64,000 bases of DNA. Origin: Croceibacterium soli (lineage in GTDB: Bacteria > Pseudomonadota > Alphaproteobacteria > Sphingomonadales > Sphingomonadaceae). Of the stretch, positions 45,247-54,934 are shown piece by piece. Within the stretch, counting starts at the first letter, position 1. Each line of letters starts with the position of its first letter. The stretch spans positions 99,572-163,571 of the forward strand of contig NZ_WTYK01000008.1 in assembly GCF_009828065.1 (NCBI RefSeq), written 5' to 3'. The notes under the pieces were generated by a model. The model did not search any database. It was not told where the DNA came from and saw only the letters and a program-made list of their open reading frames with translations. The translations under genes were made by a program, and so were the position numbers.

Positions 45247-47082
45247 ATGCGCCTCTCACTCGCCCTCGCCCTCGCGGCTGCACCTCCGGCGGTCCTCCTG
45301 GCCCCGCTTCCCGCGGCAGCGCAGGAACAGCCCGCAGCCACCGAAAGCGAGCGCCTGCACCAGTGGTTCGAGAAGAAATTCGAGGAACAGCTGCAGTTCG
45401 ACCCGCTCTGGCTCACGTCGCTCGGGCGCCGCGACCGCTACGGCGATCTCGGCGAGTACTCGATCGAGGCGGCCGACTGGCAACTCGCCTGGCACAAAGC
45501 CACGGTTGAGGAGATGGAGCGCGAGTTCGATTACGACAAGCTCGGCCCGCAGGACCGCATGTCCTACGACCTCTGGAAGTACGAGTACGAGAGCGCGGCC
45601 CGTACGGCCAAGTGGCGCGGCAACGCCTACATCTTCACCCAGATGCAGGGCGTGCACTCGTCGCTCCCCTCGCAGCTGATCTCCATGCACCGGGTCGAGA
45701 CGCCGGCGGACTTGGAAGCCTACATCTCGCGGATCAGCCAGTTCGAGCGGGCGCTCGGCCAGTTGACCGAACGGGCGCAGGACAATGCCGCGCGCGGCGT
45801 GCGCCCGCCCTACTTCGCGTACGATTTCGTGATCGCCGAAGCGAAGAAGCTGATCGACGGCGCTCCGTTCACCGGCGGATCGGACACGGCCCTGTGGGGC
45901 GACGGCAAGGCGAAGATCGCCGCGCTGCTGGAAGCCGGCAAGATCGACGCCGCCGCGGCCGAGGACATGCGCCGCCGGCTGGAGAAGGCGCTGCGGGATA
46001 GCTATCGTCCCGGATACGAACGCCTGATCGCGTTCATGGAAGCCGACAAGCCGAACGCGCCCAAGGTGGCCACCGGGGTCCACACCCTGCCCGATGGCGC
46101 AGCCTACTACGCCGATTGCCTGCGCGAGAGCACGACCACCGACCTGACGGCGGACCAGATCCACCAGCTCGGCCTCGACGAGGTGAGCCGGATCCACACC
46201 GAAATGAACGCGATCAAGCAGCGCGTCGGGTTCGAAGGCGACCTAGACGCCTTCTTCGAACACGTGCGCACGGCCGAGTGGAACTACTTCCCCGAAGGCG
46301 ACGAGGGCGCAGCGGCCTACATCGCCGCCGCGAAGGCCGCGATCGACAACATCGAGCGCGAACTGCCCAACTACTTCGGCCTGCTGCCCAAGGCCGACCT
46401 CGAGGTCCGGCGGGTGGAGCCTTTCCGCGAGCAGGACGGCGGCGCGCAGCATTACCGCTCCGGCACCCCCGACGGCTCCCGCCCCGGCATCTACTACGCC
46501 CACTTGTCGGACATGAGCGCGAACCCGAAGAACATGCTGGAGGTGATCGCCTACCACGAAGGCCTGCCCGGCCATCACATGCAGATCTCGATCGCGCAGG
46601 AACTGACCGGCGTGCCCACCTTCCGCACGCAATACGGCTACGGCGCCTATGCCGAAGGCTGGGGCCTCTACGCGGAAAAGCTCGCGAAGGAGATGCCGAA
46701 CACCTACACCGATCCTTATTCGGACTTCGGCCGCCTCAGCTCCGAACTGTGGCGCGCGATCCGGCTCGTGGTGGACACCGGCGTCCATGCGAAGGGTTGG
46801 AACGAGGACCAGGCAATCCAGTACTTCAGCGAAAACTCACCGATGCCGCTGGAGACGATCCGCAGCGAGGTGCGGCGCTACATCGTCTGGCCCGGCCAGG
46901 CGACGAGCTACAAAGTCGGGATGATCCGCATCCAGCAGCTCCGCGCGGAAGCCGAATCCGCGCTCGGCGACAGGTTCGACATTCGTGCCTTCCACGATGT
47001 GGTGCTCGGCGGCGGCTCGCTCCCGCTGTCGCTGCTGGAGCGCCGGGTGCGAGACTGGATAGCGCAGCAAAAGGCGGCCTGA
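45247..47082 (+). CDS. DUF885-family metallopeptidase-like protein, exported
   Basis: 611 residues from the ATG at 45247, with a signal peptide (cleavage near APLPAAAQE, residue 26). The family zinc motif HEGLPGHH is at 437-444, with YGAYAEGWGLYAEKL about 30 residues later supplying the third ligand Glu. DUF885 proteins are predicted gluzincin-like carboxypeptidases of the periplasm; many Sphingomonadales encode several. Transcribed divergently from the M28 peptidase (172-nt gap), suggesting joint peptide scavenging. Confidence 0.88.
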   Translation: MRLSLALALAAAPPAVLLAPLPAAAQEQPAATESERLHQWFEKKFEEQLQFDPLWLTSLGRRDRYGDLGEYSIEAADWQLAWHKATVEEMEREFDYDKLGPQDRMSYDLWKYEYESAARTAKWRGNAYIFTQMQGVHSSLPSQLISMHRVETPADLEAYISRISQFERALGQLTERAQDNAARGVRPPYFAYDFVIAEAKKLIDGAPFTGGSDTALWGDGKAKIAALLEAGKIDAAAAEDMRRRLEKALRDSYRPGYERLIAFMEADKPNAPKVATGVHTLPDGAAYYADCLRESTTTDLTADQIHQLGLDEVSRIHTEMNAIKQRVGFEGDLDAFFEHVRTAEWNYFPEGDEGAAAYIAAAKAAIDNIERELPNYFGLLPKADLEVRRVEPFREQDGGAQHYRSGTPDGSRPGIYYAHLSDMSANPKNMLEVIAYHEGLPGHHMQISIAQELTGVPTFRTQYGYGAYAEGWGLYAEKLAKEMPNTYTDPYSDFGRLSSELWRAIRLVVDTGVHAKGWNEDQAIQYFSENSPMPLETIRSEVRRYIVWPGQATSYKVGMIRIQQLRAEAESALGDRFDIRAFHDVVLGGGSLPLSLLERRVRDWIAQQKAA

Positions 47083-47128
47083 GGCGAGCGAAGACATGCT
47101 GACGAGCGCCGCGCGCAGGGAGTAATCG

Positions 47129-48076
47129 TCAAGCGTAGGTGCTGTCGAAGATGGCCAGCGTCGGATAATCCGGGTCGGCGAGCAGCGAGGTCAGGAGGAA
47201 CTCCTCCACCCGGTCCACCTTATCGTCCTTCCCGCTGTGGCGGCGGTAGAAGCTCAGGCGCCAGTTGTTGAGCGGGTACAAGAGGATCACCGCTTCACGT
47301 AAGCTCGGTGGGAGAACGACTTCGGCAAAGCTCGCGACGCCGAGCCCCTGCCCCAGCATGCTGGCGATCACGTCGAAGTACGGCGTGTGGCTGATGATCT
47401 TGCGCGGCGTGATCCCCACCCTTCGCAGGGCCAGGTATACTTCACGCTCCTGCTCGCTTCCTTCACGCGGCAGGATGAAGGGAAGATCGCTTACATAGTC
47501 GGTCTGCAGCGGAAGCTTGCGGGCCTCGGCGAACTTGCGATGCCCGTAGATCCCGCCGCTGAGCAGCGCGATCTTCCGAAAGATCGGGTTCAGCGGATAA
47601 TCGTCGCGCAAGTGCACCAGGGCGAAATCGAAGCCTGCCTTCTCGACATCGGCGCCGGTCTTGTTGCTCGGCGGCTGTGTGTCGAACTCCAGGACGATGC
47701 CGGGGTTTTCGATGAGGAAGCGGTCGAGCTTGGGCCGCACGAACCGGTCCATGATCGTTTCGCCGATGCGGATGCGGAAATAGGCCCTCTCGTCGGCCCG
47801 GTCGCCGAGCTTGCGGTGCGCCGCCAGCGCTCGAGCCGCGGCGTCGAACGCGTCGAGATCCTGCAGGAACGCCAGGCCTTCGGCCGTCAGCATCGGCCGC
47901 TTGCCCGACACCCGGTGGAACAGCCGGACGCCGAGCTGTTCCTCCAGCGTCTTCACCTGATTGCTGACCGACGCCTGCGAAATCCGCAGCCTGTCGGCCG
48001 TCAGCCGGAAGCTGTGGGTCGCGCAGAGCGCGGAGAAAACCTCCAGCTGCCGCAAGGTGAAGGGAAGTGGCTGCAT
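47129..48076 (-). CDS. LysR-family transcriptional regulator
   Basis: 315 residues from the ATG at 48076. N-terminal helix-turn-helix FTLRQLEVFSALCATHSFRLTADRLRISQASVSNQVKTLEEQLG followed by a periplasmic-binding-protein-like effector domain (from about 95). LysR proteins usually control the divergent neighbour, here a TonB receptor and sulfatase pair 133 nt away. A T-N11-A box with core ACCCAGGGT lies in the gap. Confidence 0.92.
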   Translation of the reverse strand: MQPLPFTLRQLEVFSALCATHSFRLTADRLRISQASVSNQVKTLEEQLGVRLFHRVSGKRPMLTAEGLAFLQDLDAFDAAARALAAHRKLGDRADERAYFRIRIGETIMDRFVRPKLDRFLIENPGIVLEFDTQPPSNKTGADVEKAGFDFALVHLRDDYPLNPIFRKIALLSGGIYGHRKFAEARKLPLQTDYVSDLPFILPREGSEQEREVYLALRRVGITPRKIISHTPYFDVIASMLGQGLGVASFAEVVLPPSLREAVILLYPLNNWRLSFYRRHSGKDDKVDRVEEFLLTSLLADPDYPTLAIFDSTYA

Positions 48077-48099
48077 CGAATACCTCCAGCGGCAACCCA

Positions 48100-48112
48100 T
48101 AACCCAGGGTAA
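48100..48112. promoter_or_regulatory. LysR-type T-N11-A box between regulator and TonB receptor
   Basis: TAACCCAGGGTAA starts with T (48100) and ends with A (48112) exactly 11 nt apart, with the dyad ACCC-A-GGGT at its centre. It is 24 nt from the LysR start and about 100 nt from the receptor start, the usual place for autoregulation plus activation of the divergent gene. Confidence 0.5.
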
Positions 48113-48209
48113 ACCTTTCGTCATCACTTTGCGGTGCGTTGCTTGTCCGCGCGGCAAGGCCGACTTCTCCCGCCATTGCGAAAACGCAGACGATCCAGGG
48201 AGAGACGAC

Positions 48210-51200
48210 GTGAGCAAGGCGAGTACCCGCAGCGCGTTCCGCGCATTCGGTCTTTCGTGCAGCGCCAGCATACTGGCGCTGGCAGCACCGGCCGTGGCGC
48301 AAGAAGAAGCGACTCAACCCGATCCGGCTCCGGACGCCACAGCGGCGAGCGAGCCCGCGTCGAGCGAGGCGCCGGCCATCGTGGTCACCGGATCGCGGTT
48401 GCGGACGGACGGTACGCAAGCGCCGATTCCGGTGACCGTGGTGGGGGCCGAGGCGCTGGACGCGATGGGCACCAGCGGCCTGGTCGAAGCGGTGAGCACG
48501 CTGCCGCAGTTCCTCGGCAACCAGTCCGTTTCGGCAGTGCAGGTCTCCGGCGTCGGAGGGACCGGCTGGTTCGCCCGCGGAGGCTACGGCAATCTCAACT
48601 TGCGCGGCCTGGGGATCAACCGCACGCTGACTTTGCTCAACGGGCACCGGGTCGTCTCGTCCAGCCCCTTCGGCGGGGTCGACATCAACACATTTCCCGA
48701 GGAAGCGATCAGCAGCGTCGAGACGGTCACCGGCGGCGCATCGGCGGCCTACGGCTCCGACGCGGTGGCAGGGGTGGTCAACTTCATGCTCGACCGCAAC
48801 TTCACCGGCCTGCGCGCCTCCGCACAGGCGGGCATCACCGAGCGCGGCGACAACGAAACCTACCAGTTCTCCGCGGTCTACGGCACCAAGATCGGCGACC
48901 GGGGTCACATCATCGTGTCCGGCGAGTTCGCCAAGCAGGACGGCGTGCACGACTACGCCGATCGCGACTGGCACCGCGCCTGGGGCACCGTGAACGGGCA
49001 AGCCTATCCCGATGTCATCTCCGCCAACTCCTCGTGGGACGGCGTGATCTTCGCCCCCGGCACACCGCTGCAGGGCATGGAATTCCTTCCCGACGGCAGC
49101 GGCGTGGCGCCTTTCGTGCGCAGCGGCGTTTCCATGGGCCTGACCGGCACGCCGCCGGCTCGCCACTCGGTGACCGACGGCGGCAGCGGAGACCCTCTCG
49201 GCACCGATCCCTTCACGCTCTTCCCCGATGCGGAGCGCAACAGCGTCTACGTCTACGGCGACTACGAGCTGACGCCCAGCTTGCTCGTCTATGCGCAATA
49301 CATGCGCGGGCAGAACAAGACGTTCCGCTACAACGACCCGACCGGCTCGCTCAACGGCACTCCGACCGCGGCCACCATCTTCGCCGACAACGCCTTCCTG
49401 CCGCAGAGCGTGCGCAACACGATGCAGGCGAACAACATCGAGTCGTTCGTGCTCCGCCGCATGGGCAGCATGGAAGATCTCGCTCCTTACGCATACTTGC
49501 GCGACGACAGCGTGATGAACAGCTTCGCCGGGGGCCTGACCTGGGACATCCAGTCCAGCGGCTTCATGGAAGGCTGGCAGGCGGATCTCTACTACCAGTA
49601 CGGCGAGAACACGCGGAAGGGCTACCAGAACGGCCTGAGGGTCGACCGGATCTTCGCCGCGCTCGATGCCGTCGATGAGGGACAGGCGACCACCGGCACG
49701 CCGAACGGCAACATCGTTTGCCGGGCCACGCTGTTCAGCAACGCCTTCGCCGGTTGCGAGCCGATCAACCTGTTCGGCCGCGGCAACGCCAGCGCGGAGG
49801 CGATCGACTACGTCACCGGCTACGAGCCCGGCACCACCATCACGACCCCGATCTTCTATGCCGATACCGGCTTCGAGCGCGGCGACACTTTCACCTTCAC
49901 CACCGGCACGGAGAAAGTGAACCGCACGAAGATCAGCCAGCACGTCGCCGAATTCGATCTCAACGGCGACCTGCTGGAAGGCTGGGCCGGCCCGATCGTC
50001 GCGGCTTTCGGCGGTTCGTTCCGCCGCGAGAGCATCCTGCAGCTGGTTGAGGACGAAACCAATCCATCGTCCGACCATCTCAACGGCCATCCGGTCGCCT
50101 GCAACGGCGAGATCCCCGGCCTGCGCGGCGTCAGCCGGGCCGACTGTCTCAACACTGTGGGCCTGCAGTACTCCAAGGTCTCGAACATCATCGGCGCGAT
50201 CGATGTCTACGAGGCGTTCGCGGAAACGCTCGTCCCGCTCGTCAACGATGCGGGACCGATCGACTCGGCCAACCTGCACCTCGCGGGCCGCTGGGCGAAC
50301 TACACCGGTTCGGGAACGGTCTGGGCCTACAAGGCCGGCCTCGACGTCGACATGTTCGACTTCCTCAAGCTGCGCGGTACCTATTCGCGCGACGTTCGTG
50401 CCGCGAACCTCTCTGAACGTTTCGACAAGACGGGCGGCGCCGCGGTGGTGGACGATCCGCGCACACCGCAGCAGGAGGCGATCAACGTCACCATCTTCTC
50501 GGGCGGCAACCCTGAGGTCGATCCGGAGAAGGCCGATACCTGGACCGTCGGCGCCGTCATGCGCCCCGCCCTGCTCCCAGGCTTCTCGCTGTCGCTGGAT
50601 TACTACGACATCAAGGTGAAGGGCGCGATCGGCCAGCTCGGCTCCCAGGCAGTGCTCAACGGCTGCCTGATCGATGCGGTGCCCGAGCTGTGCGAGCTGG
50701 TCACCCTGGTCAACGACACGCCCGTGCTGATCGGCGACATCTTCATCAACGTGAACGAGAACCGCGTGCGCGGGCTCGACCTCGAAGCCAACTACTCGGC
50801 GCCGCTGACCCTCTTCGGGGGCGACGAGGACATCTCTGCCCGGCTGTTCGGCAGCTGGCTGTTCGAGAACTCCGAAACGCTGAGCAACGGGACGTATGTC
50901 GACCGGGCTGGCCAGACCGGTATCCAGCAGTCCAACGGCATCCCTTACGGCCTGCCGGACTTCCGCGGCACGGGCATCCTGACGTATTCCAACGGCGGAT
51001 TCTCCACCTTCCTCCAGGGCCGCTACATCGCTGCCGGGACGCAGGAGAACGCGCTCGGCGATGTCCCGCTCAACGAAGTGGACAGCGCCTTCTATCTCGA
51101 CTTGCGGCTTACCTACGGGTTCGAACTCGGCTCCGGCGCAGAGATCGAAACCTTCGCGGCGGTGACCAACCTGACCGATCAGGATCCGCCGGTGACGCCA

Positions 51201-51299
51201 TACTACAGCGTGTTCGGCGCGCGATCGATCCAGACCAACAGCGTGCTGTTTGATTCCCTGGGCCGGCGCTTCACCGTCGGTGTAAAGCTGAAGATGTAA
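48210..51299 (+). CDS. TonB-dependent receptor linked to a sulfatase
   Basis: 1029 residues from the GTG at 48210, which follows AGGGAGAGACGAC. Signal peptide to PAVAQEE (about residue 27), TonB-box-like AIVVTGSRLRTDG, plug with LRGLGINRTLTLLNGHR and ISSVETVTGGASAAYGSDAVAGVVNF, barrel ending in VGVKLKM (Met rather than Phe at the C-terminus). The plug resembles carbohydrate or polyphenol receptors, not siderophore ones. Next gene downstream is a secreted sulfatase, so a sulfated organic substrate is likely. Confidence 0.93.
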   Translation: MSKASTRSAFRAFGLSCSASILALAAPAVAQEEATQPDPAPDATAASEPASSEAPAIVVTGSRLRTDGTQAPIPVTVVGAEALDAMGTSGLVEAVSTLPQFLGNQSVSAVQVSGVGGTGWFARGGYGNLNLRGLGINRTLTLLNGHRVVSSSPFGGVDINTFPEEAISSVETVTGGASAAYGSDAVAGVVNFMLDRNFTGLRASAQAGITERGDNETYQFSAVYGTKIGDRGHIIVSGEFAKQDGVHDYADRDWHRAWGTVNGQAYPDVISANSSWDGVIFAPGTPLQGMEFLPDGSGVAPFVRSGVSMGLTGTPPARHSVTDGGSGDPLGTDPFTLFPDAERNSVYVYGDYELTPSLLVYAQYMRGQNKTFRYNDPTGSLNGTPTAATIFADNAFLPQSVRNTMQANNIESFVLRRMGSMEDLAPYAYLRDDSVMNSFAGGLTWDIQSSGFMEGWQADLYYQYGENTRKGYQNGLRVDRIFAALDAVDEGQATTGTPNGNIVCRATLFSNAFAGCEPINLFGRGNASAEAIDYVTGYEPGTTITTPIFYADTGFERGDTFTFTTGTEKVNRTKISQHVAEFDLNGDLLEGWAGPIVAAFGGSFRRESILQLVEDETNPSSDHLNGHPVACNGEIPGLRGVSRADCLNTVGLQYSKVSNIIGAIDVYEAFAETLVPLVNDAGPIDSANLHLAGRWANYTGSGTVWAYKAGLDVDMFDFLKLRGTYSRDVRAANLSERFDKTGGAAVVDDPRTPQQEAINVTIFSGGNPEVDPEKADTWTVGAVMRPALLPGFSLSLDYYDIKVKGAIGQLGSQAVLNGCLIDAVPELCELVTLVNDTPVLIGDIFINVNENRVRGLDLEANYSAPLTLFGGDEDISARLFGSWLFENSETLSNGTYVDRAGQTGIQQSNGIPYGLPDFRGTGILTYSNGGFSTFLQGRYIAAGTQENALGDVPLNEVDSAFYLDLRLTYGFELGSGAEIETFAAVTNLTDQDPPVTPYYSVFGARSIQTNSVLFDSLGRRFTVGVKLKM

Positions 51300-51387
51300 G
51301 CTCGTCCGCAAGGCCGATGCGAACCCGCTCCGGCAGTGCGGCCGGCGCGAAAAAGGACCTGCCGCACTGGGCAGCTGGAGATACGAT

Positions 51388-52812
51388 GTGACGTTAGACT
51401 TGGAACAGAAGCTTCTCCTTTCCCGCCGCCAGGCGATCGGCGGCGCGCTCGGCACGGCCGCGCTGGCGGCGGCAGCCCCGGGGTTCGCCCATACGCCCGG
51501 CCGCAAGCCCAACTTCCTGTTCATCATGGCGGACGACCTGGGCTACGCGGACCTTTCGTGCTTCGGGCGGCGCGATTACGAAACCCCGGTGCTCGACCGG
51601 CTGGCGGCGCAAGGCACCCGGTTCACGCACGCTTACGCCAACAGCCCGGTCTGCAGCCCGACGCGGGTCGGCCTGATCACCGGGCGCTACCAATATCGCC
51701 TGCCGGTCGGCCTGGTGGAGCCGCTGTCCAACAACCCCGGGGTCGGGATGCCGGCCGATCACCCGACGATGCCCTCGCTGCTCCGCTCGCTCGGCTATCA
51801 CACCACGCTGATCGGCAAGTGGCACCTCGGCGAGTTGCCGAACCACGGGCCGCTCAAGAGCGGCTACGACGAGTTCTGGGGCATCCGGCAAGGCGGCGTC
51901 GATTACTTCACCCACAAGATCTACGGCGAGGAGGACTTGTGGGACGGCGACACGCTGATCGAAGAAACCGGCTACCTCACCGAGCTCCTGGCCAACAAAG
52001 CCGTGGAGACGCTGGAGGAGCGAAGCCGCGACAAGCGGCCGTGGCTGATGAGCTTCCACCTCACCGCGCCGCACTGGCCGTGGGAAGGCCCGAACGACCG
52101 CGACACCGCGCAGCGGCTGGAGGCAAAGGGCGACGGCCTCGCCATCCTCGACTACGACGGCGGCACCCTGGCCACTTATGCGGAGATGGTCACCTACATG
52201 GATGCGCAGATCGGCCGCATCCTGGAGAAGCTGACCGAGCTCGGCATGGACCAGGACACGGTGGTCGTCTTCACCAGCGACAATGGCGGCGAACGCTTCT
52301 CCGACACCTGGCCGTTCACGGGCAAGAAGACCGAGCTGCTCGAAGGCGGAATCCGCGTGCCGACGATCGTGCGCTGGCCCGGGCTGTCGATGCCCGGCAC
52401 GGTCAGCGAGACGCCGGTGATGTCGATGGACTGGATGCCGACTTTCCTCGCCGCGGCCGGCGGCGCGCCGCACCCGAAGTTCCCCAGCGACGGGGTCGAC
52501 ATCAGGGCCGCCGTGGCGGGGCGCAGCGTGGCGGAGCGGCCGCTATTCTGGAAATACAAGAACCAGGGCCAGCAGGCGATGCGGCTGGGGAAGTGGAAGT
52601 ACCTGCAGATCGCCGGCAACAGCTTCCTGTTCGATGTCGTCGCCGATCCCCTCGAACGCGGCAACCTGAAGGATCGCGAGCCGCAGATATTCGCCCAGCT
52701 CAGCGAGGCATGGCAACGCTGGAACGCCACGATGCTCGCCTATCCGGCAGACAGCAATTCCGCCGGAGCCTCGGGCAGGTTCACCGCCGATCGCTACGGC
52801 GTCGGCACCTGA
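51388..52812 (+). CDS. Tat-exported type I sulfatase
   Basis: 474 residues from the GTG at 51388 (GGAG at proper distance). Twin-arginine signal SRRQAIGGALG (12-22). Sulfatase motif CSPTR at 89-93: Cys89 would be converted to formylglycine. Metal ligands Asp49-Asp50 (IMADDLGY) and later TSDNGGERF; GKWHLGE is the second family signature. It hydrolyses sulfate esters in the periplasm. No formylglycine-generating enzyme gene is in the window. Follows the TonB receptor by 88 nt, giving a LysR/receptor/sulfatase uptake module. Confidence 0.94.
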   Translation: MTLDLEQKLLLSRRQAIGGALGTAALAAAAPGFAHTPGRKPNFLFIMADDLGYADLSCFGRRDYETPVLDRLAAQGTRFTHAYANSPVCSPTRVGLITGRYQYRLPVGLVEPLSNNPGVGMPADHPTMPSLLRSLGYHTTLIGKWHLGELPNHGPLKSGYDEFWGIRQGGVDYFTHKIYGEEDLWDGDTLIEETGYLTELLANKAVETLEERSRDKRPWLMSFHLTAPHWPWEGPNDRDTAQRLEAKGDGLAILDYDGGTLATYAEMVTYMDAQIGRILEKLTELGMDQDTVVVFTSDNGGERFSDTWPFTGKKTELLEGGIRVPTIVRWPGLSMPGTVSETPVMSMDWMPTFLAAAGGAPHPKFPSDGVDIRAAVAGRSVAERPLFWKYKNQGQQAMRLGKWKYLQIAGNSFLFDVVADPLERGNLKDREPQIFAQLSEAWQRWNATMLAYPADSNSAGASGRFTADRYGVGT

Positions 52813-52828
52813 CGCGGCCCCTGGTGGG

Positions 52829-53812
52829 TTACAACCAGCCCTTCTTCTTGAACCACAAGTACGGGAGCGTCGCGGAAACGATCATCAGGCCGATCGACAT
52901 CGGGTAGCCGAATGCCCAATCGAGTTCCGGCATGTGCTCGAAGTTCATGCCGTAGACCGTGCCGACCAGGGTCGGCGGCAGGAAGATCACGGCGGCGACC
53001 GAGAAGATCTTGATGATCGCGTTCTGCTGGATGTTGATCAGGCCGAGCGCCGCATCGAGCAGGAACGTGACATTCCCGCTCATGAAGGCCGCCTGGTCCG
53101 ACAGCGAGGCGATGTCCCGCGAAACGGTCTTCAGATGGGGCACTTCGGCCGGCTCGTACTCGGGCAGGGAAAAGGCCAGGAAGCTCGCCAGGCGCGCCAG
53201 GCTGGAGAGGCTTTCCCTCACTTTCGAGAGCATCTGCTGCGAACTGCCGATCTCCAGCAGGATGTCCTCCAGCCCCTCGTTGGTCATCCGCTTGCGTTTG
53301 CCGCCTGCGGGCCGGTCGAAGACTTTGCCGGACACGGAATCCATGCTCCGCGCGACCTCCTCCAGTATATCCGCCGTACGCTCCACCACCGCGTCGAGCA
53401 GGAACACCAGCGCGGAGGCGGGCGTGCCGCACAAGTCGGGTTGCCGCTCCAGGTGGGCGATGAAAGCGCGGAACGGCAGCGGATCGTCGTAGCGAACCGT
53501 GATCAGGCGCTCCTTCGTAAGCACGAAGCTGATCGGGCTCGCCTGCGGTTTGCGCGCGCTGACCCCGGCCATGACGTTGGCCGTCAGGTGCAGGGCGCCG
53601 TTCTCGCGGTACAGCCGGCTCGACGGCTCGATCTCGATCAGGTCTTCCCGGGTGGGGACGGAGACCGCCAGGTTCTTCTCGACGAACTCCTCTTCCTGCC
53701 GCGATGGGGTGAGAAGGTCGAACCAGACCACTTGCCCCAGGTCGTAACCGGCCGCGGTGACGTCGACATGGACTTGTTCGGATCGCGGTGAAAACGCCCT
53801 CAGCATATGCAC
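52829..53812 (-). CDS. corA: CorA-family Mg2+/divalent cation channel
   Basis: 327 residues: a large cytoplasmic domain, then two C-terminal membrane helices with the selectivity motif GMN at 288-290 (GTVYGMNFE) and a basic end KKKGWL. CorA pentamers carry Mg2+ (also Co2+/Ni2+) into the cytoplasm. Start MHMLRAFSPR is typical. Convergent with the sulfatase by 16 nt. Confidence 0.95.
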   Translation of the reverse strand: MHMLRAFSPRSEQVHVDVTAAGYDLGQVVWFDLLTPSRQEEEFVEKNLAVSVPTREDLIEIEPSSRLYRENGALHLTANVMAGVSARKPQASPISFVLTKERLITVRYDDPLPFRAFIAHLERQPDLCGTPASALVFLLDAVVERTADILEEVARSMDSVSGKVFDRPAGGKRKRMTNEGLEDILLEIGSSQQMLSKVRESLSSLARLASFLAFSLPEYEPAEVPHLKTVSRDIASLSDQAAFMSGNVTFLLDAALGLINIQQNAIIKIFSVAAVIFLPPTLVGTVYGMNFEHMPELDWAFGYPMSIGLMIVSATLPYLWFKKKGWL

Positions 53813-53887
53813 TCCCGTGGCGATGGCTGCGGGCGCATAGGCTCAAAACCGTTGGCGCGCCAGATCGGCGGAGGTCGCGGACGGCGG

Positions 53888-54739
53888 CTACGCCGGGCGG
53901 TCGCCCATCCGTTCGCCGAGGCGAACCGGCCGTTCCGGAGCCCAGCTTTCGTTGAACGCGATGACCCCTTGCCCGAACAGCATGACGATCGTGGAGCCGA
54001 GCAGGAAGCGGCCCATCTCCTCGCCCTTCGCCAGCCTGATATCCTGGTCGACATAGCTCCACTCGGAAATCCTGCCCGTGCGCGTTGGGTTGACCACGCC
54101 GTGCCACACCGTCGCCATGCTCCCCACGATCGTGGCGCCGACCAGCACCATCACGAACGGGCCGTGGTCCGGCGATTCGAACACGCACACCACGCGCTCG
54201 TTGCGCGCGAACAGGTTCGGCACTCCGCGGGCGGTGACCGGATTCACCGAGAACAGCGCGCCGGGTACGTAGATCATCCGCAGCAGCCTGCCGTCGCAGG
54301 GCATGTGCAAGCGGTGGTAGTCCTTCGGCGACAGGTAGAGGTTGGCGAAACTGCCGTGGCGGAACTGGCCCGCCAGCACCGCGTCGCCGCCGACCAGCTC
54401 GGTCGTGGTGAAGCGATGCCCCTTCGCCTGCAGGATGTGGTGATCGTCGATCTGCCCGAACTGGCTGATCATGCCGTCCACCGGGCTGACGAAATCGGCG
54501 TCTGCCAAGGGGCGCGAGCCGGCTTTCAGCCGGCGGGTGAAGAAGTCGTTGAAGCTGCGGTAGCCAGCGATCTCCGGATGCTCCGCTTCGCCCATGTCGA
54601 CGCCGTACTTGTGCACGAACCAGCGGATCAGCCGCGTCGTCATCGCGCCTCCCTCCGCTCCGGCGACGCGGCCGGCGAAGGTGGTCAGGAACTGCTTGGG
54701 CAGCAGGTACTGCATCAGGACTTTCAGGCGATCCGACAT
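53888..54739 (-). CDS. psd: Phosphatidylserine decarboxylase (proenzyme)
   Basis: 283 residues from the ATG at 54739. The LGST self-cleavage motif at 247-250 (Ser249 becomes the pyruvoyl group), Asp88 (SPVDGM) and His142 (KDYHRLH) form the family's serine-protease-like triad. FNDFFTRRLKAGSRP is a second signature. The enzyme makes phosphatidylethanolamine at the inner membrane. Psd is usually near pssA, which is not seen here. Confidence 0.95.
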   Translation of the reverse strand: MSDRLKVLMQYLLPKQFLTTFAGRVAGAEGGAMTTRLIRWFVHKYGVDMGEAEHPEIAGYRSFNDFFTRRLKAGSRPLADADFVSPVDGMISQFGQIDDHHILQAKGHRFTTTELVGGDAVLAGQFRHGSFANLYLSPKDYHRLHMPCDGRLLRMIYVPGALFSVNPVTARGVPNLFARNERVVCVFESPDHGPFVMVLVGATIVGSMATVWHGVVNPTRTGRISEWSYVDQDIRLAKGEEMGRFLLGSTIVMLFGQGVIAFNESWAPERPVRLGERMGDRPA

Positions 54740-54934
54740 GGCCACCTCGTAACGCAGAGCCGGCAAAGTGTCATGGGCCGCGATCGCAAAGCGGGCATCG
54801 CGATCGAACCCGCCCGCGCGGGGCCGGCAACGGCCGCTCCCCCTGCTCCAATTTTTTCGGGCCTCCGGAGCGATGTGCCATCGAGGGAGTTACCGGGCGG
54901 GGCCGCGTGCCGTGCGCCCGAGGAGGACGATCGC

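Noticed and set aside
47463..51527. 1354-codon open frame antisense to the LysR gene and TonB receptor
   Set aside because: It mirrors GC-biased codons of the receptor and is low-complexity (long R/G/A/V runs) with no domain; part of its end is only the LysR gene in another frame.
53807..54934. 376-codon upstream extension of the SLC13-type gene
   Set aside because: It runs antisense through psd, is His/Arg-rich and unrelated to the family. A perfect AGGAGG positions the TTG at 54935 as the start.
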